Source: an uncultured Clostridium sp. (GTDB lineage: Bacteria > Bacillota_A > Clostridia > Lachnospirales > Lachnospiraceae). Taken from it: 10,738 bases of DNA. The stretch covers positions 1 to 10,738 of the forward strand of contig USQV01000015.1 in NCBI GenBank assembly GCA_900556965.1. Direction: 5' to 3'. Shown in pieces: positions 1 through 6,736 of the stretch. The position numbers and the translations under genes are program-made. Under the pieces are notes generated by a model. It searched no databases. It was not told where the DNA came from and saw only the letters and a program-made list of their open reading frames with translations. The stretch's first letter is position 1; every line of letters begins with the position of its first letter.

Positions 1-891
1 GTACGAAGCCGTGTGCTGCTTTTTGTCCTTCCGCCCCTTATCACCTTGGGCGTGGCAGGGCCCTACTGTGCGATCTACACGGTCACGCTTGTTCTTGCCT
101 ATCTGTTCCTGTTTTGGAAAAAACGCGTGTGGAACAGATGCGGACTGATCTTGGCACTTTTTGATGCGGTCATTCCGTTTCTTATCTATCTGTGGAGCAA
201 TTCACAGGCAGTATATGAGTATTCGGGAGCAGCAGGAGGCTCTCTCACGCAGAATTTATTAAAGGAACCTGTATTTTTTATTAAATTTCTACTTAAGTCT
301 TTCGCATCTATGGTTTTTGGAGTAGAATTGATAGACAGGCATCTGACAGGTATCCCGGGGAAGGTGTGGTGCCTTCTGGGACTGCTTGTTATCTTAGCCT
401 ATTTTATGGCATTGTGGCTTAACTTTTCCAGCGGGCTGGCGGAAAGGACGATCCTTCCGCTCATGCTGTTAGCCGGAGGAGGAATGAACCATCTGATGGT
501 GCTTGTGAGCCGGTGGATCTTCATGCCGAACGACTGCTACGGGATGAGCTCCCGCTATGCACTCCAGTATCAGATCGGGATCCTCGGGATCCTGCTGACC
601 TTCGCACTGGTATGGCAGGAGGAACCCCACAGGAAGATTCGCTGGAAGGCAGTCATGGCCCTTACGGCTTCCGTCTTTCTTGCAGGAAATCTTCTGACCA
701 CAGCGGAGGAATTTTCCTTCGGACGCCACAGAAAGAGCCATAATCTGGAAGTAAAGCAGATATTGATGAACTTTGAACAGGAATCAGAGGAAACATTGAA
801 AGCAGCGTTAGAATACAGAAAACCCGGAACACGGGAGGCGCTGACTATATTAAAAGAAAACGGATGGAATATTTTCCGGGAGAAACAGTAG
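1..891 (+). CDS. Polytopic membrane protein, C-terminal part (5' end outside window)
   Basis: The reading frame is open from base 1 (Val-Arg-Ser-Arg before the GTG at 13), so the gene is cut by the window edge and the GTG is probably not the true start. Numbering from base 13, hydrophobic segments lie at about residues 2-15, 18-35, 43-61, 86-104, 118-136, 146-166, 187-202 and 212-231, followed by a soluble tail of about 60 residues. Between the sixth and seventh segments is a polar loop with a Ser-Ser-Arg-Tyr motif. The arrangement resembles the large multi-pass proteins found in surface-polysaccharide clusters (GT-C glycosyltransferases, O-antigen polymerase or ligase types, or uncharacterised DUF families), but I cannot assign one. 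The stop overlaps the GGAGGGG ribosome binding site of rfbF, 10 bp before its ATG, so it is co-transcribed with the CDP-sugar genes. A role in moving or transferring the sugar is inference from context. Confidence 0.7.
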   Translation, partial: VRSRVLLFVLPPLITLGVAGPYCAIYTVTLVLAYLFLFWKKRVWNRCGLILALFDAVIPFLIYLWSNSQAVYEYSGAAGGSLTQNLLKEPVFFIKFLLKSFASMVFGVELIDRHLTGIPGKVWCLLGLLVILAYFMALWLNFSSGLAERTILPLMLLAGGGMNHLMVLVSRWIFMPNDCYGMSSRYALQYQIGILGILLTFALVWQEEPHRKIRWKAVMALTASVFLAGNLLTTAEEFSFGRHRKSHNLEVKQILMNFEQESEETLKAALEYRKPGTREALTILKENGWNIFREKQ

Positions 892-901
892 GAGGGGACC
901 C

Positions 902-1675
902 ATGAAGGTTGTAATTCTGGCAGGAGGATTTGGTACAAGGATCAGTGAGGAGAGCCATTTAAAACCGAAGCCAATGATCGAGATCGGTGAAAAGCCGATC
1001 TTATGGCATATTATGAAATACTATTCCCAGTTTGGATATAATGAATTTATTATCTGTCTGGGCTATAAGCAGTATGTGGTCAAAGAGTTCTTTGCAGATT
1101 ATTTCCTGCATACCTCGGATGTCACCTTTGATCTTGCCAATAACAGCATGAAGGTTCACAATAACTATTCCGAACCGTGGAAGGTGACCTTGATCGATAC
1201 AGGATTAAATACGATGACAGGCGGACGGGTAAAGCGGATCCGCGACTATGTGGGAGACGAGCCGTTTATGCTCACTTACGGAGACGGACTCTCCAATATC
1301 GATTTAAAGGCGTTAGAGGAATTTCACCGCTCCCACGGAAAGATCGCTACGATTACAGCGGTCAATATCGGCCAGAGGTTCGGTGTGCTGGATATGGATG
1401 AGGCCGGTCAGATCAATGCGTTCCGCGAGAAGAATGATGACGACGGAAGCCTGATCAATGGAGGCTTTATGGTCATGAATCCGGGCGTCTTCGATTACAT
1501 TGAGGGCGATACGACCGTATTTGAGCAGGGGCCGTTAAGAGGACTTGCCGGAGATGGTGAGCTGATGGCCTATCGTCATGAGGGATTCTGGAAGTGCATG
1601 GACACACAGAGAGAAAAGCAGCAGCTGGAGGAGATGTGGCAGTCCGGAAATGCACCGTGGAAGATCTGGAAATAA
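902..1675 (+). CDS. rfbF: Glucose-1-phosphate cytidylyltransferase
   Basis: Makes CDP-glucose from CTP and alpha-D-glucose 1-phosphate (EC 2.7.7.33), the entry step of the CDP-3,6-dideoxyhexose pathway in the cytoplasm. The 257-residue product has the length usual for the family. It shows the nucleotidyltransferase signature GGFGTR at residues 8-13, the Lys-Pro-Lys-Pro-Met segment at 21-25, the metal-binding YGDG at 126-129 (Asp128), an INGGFMV strand at 185-191, and WKCMDT at 230-235 near the C-terminus, typical of RfbF rather than RmlA. The ATG at 902 follows a GGAGGGG ribosome binding site at 891-897. It lies between the membrane protein and rfbG, in the same order as ddhA-ddhB-ddhC in Yersinia and Salmonella O-antigen clusters. 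Nothing looks broken. Confidence 0.95.
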   Translation: MKVVILAGGFGTRISEESHLKPKPMIEIGEKPILWHIMKYYSQFGYNEFIICLGYKQYVVKEFFADYFLHTSDVTFDLANNSMKVHNNYSEPWKVTLIDTGLNTMTGGRVKRIRDYVGDEPFMLTYGDGLSNIDLKALEEFHRSHGKIATITAVNIGQRFGVLDMDEAGQINAFREKNDDDGSLINGGFMVMNPGVFDYIEGDTTVFEQGPLRGLAGDGELMAYRHEGFWKCMDTQREKQQLEEMWQSGNAPWKIWK

Positions 1676-1693
1676 ACAGCCGGGAGTGAGAAC

Positions 1694-2761
1694 ATGAATC
1701 TGAAAGAAGTGTATGAGTTTTATAAAGGCAAACGGGTACTGGTGACCGGCCACACCGGATTTAAGGGCAGCTGGCTTAGCAGGATCTTAGTTAATGCCGG
1801 TGCCCTAGTGACCGGATATTCCTTAGAGGCTCCGACAGAGCCGGCCCTGTTTACAATGGCGGGGCTTGAAGGAAGGATGCGCTCCGTGATCGGCGATATT
1901 CGTGATCTGGAGCATTTAAAGCAGGTGTTTGAGGAGACAAGGCCCGAGATCGTCCTTCATCTGGCGGCCCAGCCCATTGTCCGCGATTCCTACAAGGATC
2001 CTGTATACACCTATGCAACAAATGTGATGGGAACCGTCAACATTCTCGAATGTGTCCGGCTGTTTTCCTGTGTCCGTTCCTTTTTAAATGTTACGACGGA
2101 TAAGGTGTATGAAAATATGGAGTGGGAGTACGGATACCGCGAAAATGACAGGCTGGACGGATACGATCCCTACTCGAACAGCAAGTCCTGCTCGGAGCTT
2201 GTGACCCACAGCTATAAAAAATCATTTTTTGAAGGGAGAAATTGTGGGATTTCCACCTGCCGTGCCGGAAACGTGATCGGAGGCGGAGATTTTGCCAATG
2301 ACAGGATCGTGCCGGACTGCGTCCGGGCCGCAATGAAAAAAGAGGCGATCGTTGTCCGGAATCCTCATTCCACAAGACCCTACCAGCACGTCTTAGAGCC
2401 GCTGGCAGTCTATCTTATGATCGCAAAAGCCCAGTATGAGGATGAAAGCTTTGCCGGATACTATAATGTGGGTCCGGACGATCAGGACTGTGTAACCACT
2501 GGAGAGCTTGTCGACATGTTCTGCAGCCTGTGGGGAAACAAAATGACATGGATCAATAAAAGTGACGGAGGCCCCCATGAGGCGAATTTCCTCAAGCTGG
2601 ACTGCTCCCGCTTAAAATCTGTATTCGGATGGCGCCCACGCTTTCATGTGAAAGAAGCAATGGGGCTTACAACGGAGTGGTTTGGCGCCATGGAAAGCGG
2701 AAAAGACGTGATCGAAGTAATGGACAGGCAGATCAAAGACATGTTCCGGATACAGGAATAA
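1694..2761 (+). CDS. rfbG: CDP-glucose 4,6-dehydratase
   Basis: An NAD-dependent extended short-chain dehydrogenase that converts CDP-glucose to CDP-4-keto-6-deoxyglucose (EC 4.2.1.45). The 355-residue product begins with a Rossmann nucleotide-binding motif, TGHTGFKG (Gly19, Gly22, Gly25). It has Thr134-Thr135-Asp136-Lys137 followed by VYE, and the catalytic Tyr160-x3-Lys164 in YDPYSNSK. Lys follows the Asp, where dTDP-glucose dehydratases (RmlB) carry Glu; this fits the CDP-glucose branch. A GGGAGTGAG ribosome binding site at 1682-1690 lies just before the ATG, 18 bp after rfbF. It takes the rfbF product and feeds RfbH. A GDP-mannose or UDP-sugar dehydratase is less likely because of the flanking rfbF and rfbH. 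Confidence 0.94.
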   Translation: MNLKEVYEFYKGKRVLVTGHTGFKGSWLSRILVNAGALVTGYSLEAPTEPALFTMAGLEGRMRSVIGDIRDLEHLKQVFEETRPEIVLHLAAQPIVRDSYKDPVYTYATNVMGTVNILECVRLFSCVRSFLNVTTDKVYENMEWEYGYRENDRLDGYDPYSNSKSCSELVTHSYKKSFFEGRNCGISTCRAGNVIGGGDFANDRIVPDCVRAAMKKEAIVVRNPHSTRPYQHVLEPLAVYLMIAKAQYEDESFAGYYNVGPDDQDCVTTGELVDMFCSLWGNKMTWINKSDGGPHEANFLKLDCSRLKSVFGWRPRFHVKEAMGLTTEWFGAMESGKDVIEVMDRQIKDMFRIQE

Positions 2762-2785
2762 GTACATGCTATGGAGGATATAAGA

Positions 2786-4126
2786 ATGTTTGAAAATAAA
2801 ACAGAAGCCGAAGCCCGAGAGGAGATACTGTCCCTGGTGGCGGAGTATGCAGATAAATTTCATAATCAGAAAAAAGAATTTCATGAGGGAGACCGCATTC
2901 CTTACGCATCCAGAGTCTATGACAGGCAGGAGATGGTAAATCTGGTGGACAGCTCCTTAGAATTCTGGCTGACATCCGGACGCTACACGGATCAGTTTGA
3001 GAAGAAGCTGGCAGAATATCTGAAGGTAAAATTCTGTTCGCTGGTAAATTCCGGTTCCTCTGCGAATCTGGTGGCATTTATGGCGTTGACCTCTCCGCTC
3101 CTTGGAGAACGCCGTGTTAAGCGCGGAGATGAGGTCATTACGGTGGCAGCCGGCTTCCCGACAACGGTGACCCCGGCAATCCAGTTTGGAGCCGTTCCTG
3201 TTTTCGTGGATGTAACGATCCCACAGTATAATATTGATGTAAATATGCTGGAGGCGGCGCTGTCAGATAAAACGAAGGCAGTCATGATAGCCCATACCTT
3301 AGGAAACCCGTTCGATCTGAGGGCCGTTAAGGAATTTTGTACGAAGCATGGCCTGTGGCTGGTGGAGGACAACTGTGATGCATTGGGCAGCAGATATACG
3401 ATCAACGGCGAGGAAAAATTTACGGGAACCGTCGGAGATATCGGTACCTCCAGCTTCTACCCGCCCCACCACATGACAATGGGCGAAGGCGGAGCTGTCT
3501 ATACAAACGATCCGCTCTTAAATAAGATCATCCGCTCCTTCCGTGACTGGGGACGCGATTGTGTATGTCCGTCAGGCTGTGATAACCTGTGCGGCCATCG
3601 CTTTGACAGACAGTATGGCGAGCTGCCTCTGGGCTATGACCACAAGTATGTATATTCCCATTTTGGTTATAACTTAAAGGCCACCGATATGCAGGCGGCT
3701 ATCGGATGTGCTCAGTTAGATAAATTTCCGTCCTTTGTGGAAAAAAGACGCCACAACTTTGACCGCCTGAAGGCAGCACTGGCGGACTGCTCCGACCGTC
3801 TGATCCTTCCGGAGGCGGCTGAAAACTCCCGCCCGAGCTGGTTCGGCTTCCTGATCACCTGCAAGCCGGGGGTAGACAGAAATCGCGTTGTCAGATATGT
3901 GGAGGAGCATGGCGTACAGACCAGAATGCTCTTTGCCGGAAACCTGACAAAGCATCCCTGCTTTGACGAGATGAGAAAGAGCGGAGAGGGATATCGTGTT
4001 GTCGGTACGCTTTCCAATACAGACCGCATCATGACAGATACCTTCTGGGTCGGCGTATATCCGGGAATGACGGACGAGAAGATCGACTACATGGCAAAAG
4101 TGATTAAAGAGGGATCATTACAGTGA
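2786..4126 (+). CDS. rfbH: CDP-4-keto-6-deoxyglucose 3-dehydrase (E1, [2Fe-2S], PMP/PLP)
   Basis: Removes the C3 hydroxyl of CDP-4-keto-6-deoxyglucose using a pyridoxamine cofactor and a [2Fe-2S] cluster. It belongs to the DegT/AHBA aminotransferase fold. With the chosen ATG at 2786 it has 446 residues; GGAGG at 2773-2777 sits 8 nt upstream. An in-frame ATG at 2771 would place that binding site inside the gene. In SFYPPHHMTMGEGG the usual cofactor-binding lysine is replaced by histidine (His228, His229), the hallmark of the dehydrase. Cys197, Cys259, Cys261 and Cys269 form C-x61-C-x-C-x7-C, close to the C-x57-C-x-C-x7-C cluster motif I recall for the Yersinia E1 enzyme; an extra Cys265 lies within the x7 stretch. 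The cluster implies an electron-donating reductase (DdhD/RfbI type), which is not in the window. The stop overlaps the GTG of the next gene. Confidence 0.94.
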   Translation: MFENKTEAEAREEILSLVAEYADKFHNQKKEFHEGDRIPYASRVYDRQEMVNLVDSSLEFWLTSGRYTDQFEKKLAEYLKVKFCSLVNSGSSANLVAFMALTSPLLGERRVKRGDEVITVAAGFPTTVTPAIQFGAVPVFVDVTIPQYNIDVNMLEAALSDKTKAVMIAHTLGNPFDLRAVKEFCTKHGLWLVEDNCDALGSRYTINGEEKFTGTVGDIGTSSFYPPHHMTMGEGGAVYTNDPLLNKIIRSFRDWGRDCVCPSGCDNLCGHRFDRQYGELPLGYDHKYVYSHFGYNLKATDMQAAIGCAQLDKFPSFVEKRRHNFDRLKAALADCSDRLILPEAAENSRPSWFGFLITCKPGVDRNRVVRYVEEHGVQTRMLFAGNLTKHPCFDEMRKSGEGYRVVGTLSNTDRIMTDTFWVGVYPGMTDEKIDYMAKVIKEGSLQ

Positions 4127-4980
4127 ATACAAACAAACAGGAAGAAGCCTTTGACCTGACGAAGGTTCATGAAACGAACCTGAAGCTGTTAAAGGAAATC
4201 GATCGGATCTGTCGAAAATATAAGATCAAATATGCGCTGGACTCCGGGACTCTCCTCGGAGCCGTGCGCCATAAGGGCTTTATCCCATGGGATGATGATG
4301 TGGATGTGGTATTTACAAGGGCGAATTACGAGATGTTTGCCAAGGTAGCCAGGAGAGAGCTGCCGGAGGGCATGTCCCTTGTGGAGCCGGATGAATATCA
4401 TGGCGGAAAGGCATTTTTTGATTTTGTTCCCCGCATCACCTACAATAACAGCCGGAAATTTGAAGAATCCGGAAAAATGGAGTTTTATGATGATAAGATC
4501 AGCCGCCTGAATGTGGATCTGTTTATTCTGGATCCCCTGCCGGACGGAAAGCTGGAGAAAAAGCTTACAAAGCTTTTCCATTGCATTGTGTATGGACTGG
4601 CTCTCGGACACCGCTGGCGGATCGATTATTCGGATTACAAAGGAAAAATGAAGCTTTTTGTCGGCGTCCTTTCCAATATCGGAAAGCTGATCCCGTTCCC
4701 TGTTACCTACAGGCTTTGGAGGAAGCTCTGTAAAAAAGATGCCGCCCGCAGGACAGAGCTTTACTTTTATACAAACTATGCCCCCAACTACTACTATGTG
4801 GAAATGAAACGGGAGTGGAGTGACTGCGTAAAGGAAACAGAATTTGAGGATACAACGCTCTTTATCCCGGAGGGCTGGGAGCATTATCTGACGCAGGTAT
4901 ACGGAGATTATATGAAGCTGCCTCCGGAAGAAAAACGTATTCCGGAGCATTCAGATATGGAGATAAAAATCTATGGATAA
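4123..4980 (+). CDS. LicD-family phosphotransferase
   Basis: The 285-residue product has the LicD signature GTLLGAVRHKGFIPWDDDVDV near the N-terminus: G42-TLLG, then the metal-binding acidic cluster Asp57-Asp58-Asp59 and Asp61. This family has a nucleotidyltransferase-like fold. It includes LicD phosphocholine transferases of Gram-positive cell-wall polymers and the fukutin/FKRP ribitol-phosphate transferases, which use CDP-activated donors. It probably adds a phospho-substituent to a sugar of the surface glycan; the donor cannot be read from sequence. It starts with GTG inside a GTGA overlap with the rfbH stop, preceded by AAAGAGGG at 4106-4113, 9 nt upstream. Its own end overlaps the next gene by 8 bp, so translation is probably coupled on both sides. 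No signal peptide or clear membrane span is seen, so it should act on the cytoplasmic face. Confidence 0.88.
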   Translation: MNTNKQEEAFDLTKVHETNLKLLKEIDRICRKYKIKYALDSGTLLGAVRHKGFIPWDDDVDVVFTRANYEMFAKVARRELPEGMSLVEPDEYHGGKAFFDFVPRITYNNSRKFEESGKMEFYDDKISRLNVDLFILDPLPDGKLEKKLTKLFHCIVYGLALGHRWRIDYSDYKGKMKLFVGVLSNIGKLIPFPVTYRLWRKLCKKDAARRTELYFYTNYAPNYYYVEMKREWSDCVKETEFEDTTLFIPEGWEHYLTQVYGDYMKLPPEEKRIPEHSDMEIKIYG

Positions 4981-5950
4981 GTTGGTTTCTGTGGTAGTAT
5001 CGGTCTACAATGAGGAGCTGGCTCTCCGTGAATTTTATCAGGACACGGGGAAGATCTTAAGGGAGCTTCCGCAGACATGGGACTACGAGCTTATATTCGT
5101 CAATGACGGAAGTACAGACGGCTCTCTGCCGATCCTGTCAGAGCTGGCCCAAAAGAATCCGAAGGTCAGGGTCATCAATTTTTCGAGGAATTTCGGCCAT
5201 GAGGCAGCTATGATCGCAGGGATCGACCATGCCTTGGGAGACGGGGTCATCTGTATGGATGCGGATCTGCAGCATCCGCCGGAATGTATCCCGAAGATAT
5301 TGGAAAAGTTTGATGCCGGATATGAAGTGATCAACATGGTGCGGACAAAAAACAGGACGGCAGGCCTGATCAAAAATATCACATCGGCAGCCTTCTATAA
5401 GCTCATCAACCATCTGTCTGATGTAAAGTTTGAGCCCAATGCGTCAGATTTTTTTGCCGTAAACAGGGCAGCAGCCGATGTCCTCAGAACGAGCTATCGC
5501 GAAAAGGTACGCTTTTTGCGCGGCTATGTCCAGAGTCTGGGCTTTAATAAGACTACACTGGAATATGAAGCGAGACCGAGATTTGCCGGGGAGAGCAAGT
5601 ACAGCATAAAAAGCCTGTTCCGCTTCTCCATCAATACGATCCTCTGCTTTTCCGACCTTCCGCTGAAGCTGGGAATTTATTCAGGCTGCGGTGTGGCGAT
5701 GTTCGGAATCCTCATGATGATCTATACGATCTATACATGGGCCAAGTATGGTGCGCCCAGCGGGTATGCCACGATCGTTGTCCTTATGGCCTTTATGTTT
5801 GCGGTGCTGTTTGTCATTGTCGGTATCATAGGAGAATATATCGCGATCCTGTTTGCCGAATTAAAGGACAGACCGGTCTATATCATAAAGGATACCCAAA
5901 ATATGCCGGAGTCCAGCCGGGAAACCCGGAAAAAAGTTACAACTTCATGA
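4973..5950 (+). CDS. GtrB-like polyprenyl-phosphate glycosyltransferase (GT2)
   Basis: A family-2 glycosyltransferase of 325 residues that likely moves a sugar from a nucleotide donor to undecaprenyl phosphate or a related lipid carrier. The N-terminal GT-A domain has VSVYNE at 9-14, VNDGSTDG at 43-50 and the metal-binding DAD in MDADLQHPPE (Asp96-Asp98), then RFAGESKYS at 203-211, typical of the GtrB/DPM1-like group. Two C-terminal transmembrane helices follow at about 233-255 and 266-292, then a charged tail. The ATG overlaps the licD end by 8 bp (ATGGATAA), with GGAG at 4959-4962. It is the last gene of the operon in this window. GtrB proteins usually act with a flippase and a multi-pass GT-C transferase; the truncated membrane protein at the window start is a candidate partner by inference. 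The sugar could be glucose or the CDP-linked sugar; sequence does not decide. Confidence 0.88.
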   Translation: MDKLVSVVVSVYNEELALREFYQDTGKILRELPQTWDYELIFVNDGSTDGSLPILSELAQKNPKVRVINFSRNFGHEAAMIAGIDHALGDGVICMDADLQHPPECIPKILEKFDAGYEVINMVRTKNRTAGLIKNITSAAFYKLINHLSDVKFEPNASDFFAVNRAAADVLRTSYREKVRFLRGYVQSLGFNKTTLEYEARPRFAGESKYSIKSLFRFSINTILCFSDLPLKLGIYSGCGVAMFGILMMIYTIYTWAKYGAPSGYATIVVLMAFMFAVLFVIVGIIGEYIAILFAELKDRPVYIIKDTQNMPESSRETRKKVTTS

Positions 5951-5978
5951 AATATTTATGACTTTTTGAAAAAAGGGG

Positions 5979-6007
5979 TACAAAAATGCAGGAGAATCGT
6001 TTATAAT
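5979..6007 (+). promoter_or_regulatory. Probable sigma-A promoter of the acidic lipoprotein gene
   Basis: A perfect -10 TATAAT lies at 6002-6007. With a 17-nt spacer the -35 is TACAAA at 5979-5984, matching the consensus at only three positions; a better TTGAAA at 5966-5971 is 30 nt away and too far. Transcription would start near 6014, about 36 nt before the gene. The site sits in the gap after the glycan operon, so the lipoprotein is probably expressed on its own. Confidence 0.6.
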
Positions 6008-6049
6008 ACGTTGGTGTGCAAAAAGCCACTGAAATCACAGGAGGAAATT

Positions 6050-6676
6050 ATGATGAATTTATTAAAGAAAATGGCTGTGCTGTCTTTGGTTGTACTGGCA
6101 CTTGGCGGATGTACGAAAAGCAGCACGGATGCTACCGTAGTAGAGATGGGGAACGAGGAAGTTGACCCGGATAAATTAAAGGATGGCGGAGAGGCCGATG
6201 TTACACTGGCAAGAGAAGACAATATCCTTGTTTTCGATGATGAGACAGAGGATACTTCTCTTTATGACTGGGATCAGGTAAGAGATCAGGCGGAAGCCCT
6301 TTTCACCGATAAGAGTGTATTCCCGCAGTCTGTTAAGATGGATTTTACTGCCGATGAGAGCAAAATGTCCGTAGAGCTGACATGGGTTCTTTTAAACGGT
6401 ACTTCAAAGGAAGATGCAGAAGAATATGCAACTATGCTCGTAAGACAGTTCAATGATATTGTGGCAGTCCAGAGCACAGATCTTGAAAATGCTTCCGATG
6501 ATTCCTTCGGAGGACTCTGGGATCAGTTTTCCTTATCGGTAAAGGTCGGAACAGAGGATGGAAAGTGGCTTGTAGATAAGAGCTACAAGGCAGGAGAGAA
6601 GATTGACCTTGCTCAGCTTGAAACAAACGATGCCGGCCCGGAGGATGAGTCCGAGGACGTGCCGAAGAAGAATTAG
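6050..6676 (+). CDS. Acidic lipoprotein of unknown function
   Basis: A 208-residue predicted lipoprotein that I do not recognise beyond that. The N-terminus is Met-Met-Asn-Leu-Leu-Lys-Lys, then a hydrophobic core (residues 8-18) and a lipobox Leu-Gly-Gly-Cys with Cys21 as the lipidation site. The mature part is rich in Asp and Glu, especially residues 30-70 and the last 20, with no membrane span. Residues 80-185 look like a compact alpha/beta domain. The ribosome binding site AGGAGG at 6039-6044 lies 5 nt from the ATG at 6050 and 8 nt from a second ATG at 6053, so either may be used. An upstream in-frame TTG at 5966 would put the promoter inside the gene and hide the signal peptide, so it is rejected. 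The gene has its own promoter and ends 11 bp before a terminator. It should sit on the outer face of the cell membrane; a link to the glycan operon is not shown. Confidence 0.82.
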   Translation: MMNLLKKMAVLSLVVLALGGCTKSSTDATVVEMGNEEVDPDKLKDGGEADVTLAREDNILVFDDETEDTSLYDWDQVRDQAEALFTDKSVFPQSVKMDFTADESKMSVELTWVLLNGTSKEDAEEYATMLVRQFNDIVAVQSTDLENASDDSFGGLWDQFSLSVKVGTEDGKWLVDKSYKAGEKIDLAQLETNDAGPEDESEDVPKKN

Positions 6677-6687
6677 AAAGTGCAAAT

Positions 6688-6725
6688 AAAAAGAGGAGTA
6701 TCGCATCTGCGATGCTCCTCTTTTT
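6688..6725. terminator. Bidirectional intrinsic terminator between convergent genes
   Basis: An inverted repeat, GAGGAGTATCGCA at 6693-6705 against TGCGATGCTCCTC at 6708-6720, forms a 12-13 bp stem with one G-T wobble and a tiny loop. AAAAA at 6688-6692 and TTTTT at 6721-6725 flank it, so either strand gives a stem followed by a U tract. It ends the lipoprotein transcript on + and the C26 hydrolase transcript on -. Confidence 0.92.
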
Positions 6726-6736
6726 GGATAAAGCGT

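Noticed and set aside
4189..4950. Long minus-strand frame (253 codons) antisense to the LicD gene
   Set aside because: It is the shadow of a well-supported LicD protein. The translation shows no family motif and no ribosome binding site is evident.
5961..5975. CTTTTT/AAAAAAG inverted repeat after the glycan operon as a terminator
   Set aside because: It is a short A/T-only stem with no GC core and no T tract after it, so it would not terminate well. No clear terminator ends the operon here.
5966..6049. N-terminal extension of the acidic lipoprotein from TTG 5966
   Set aside because: It would contain the TATAAT promoter and AGGAGG site and would place a non-signal sequence before the lipoprotein signal peptide.
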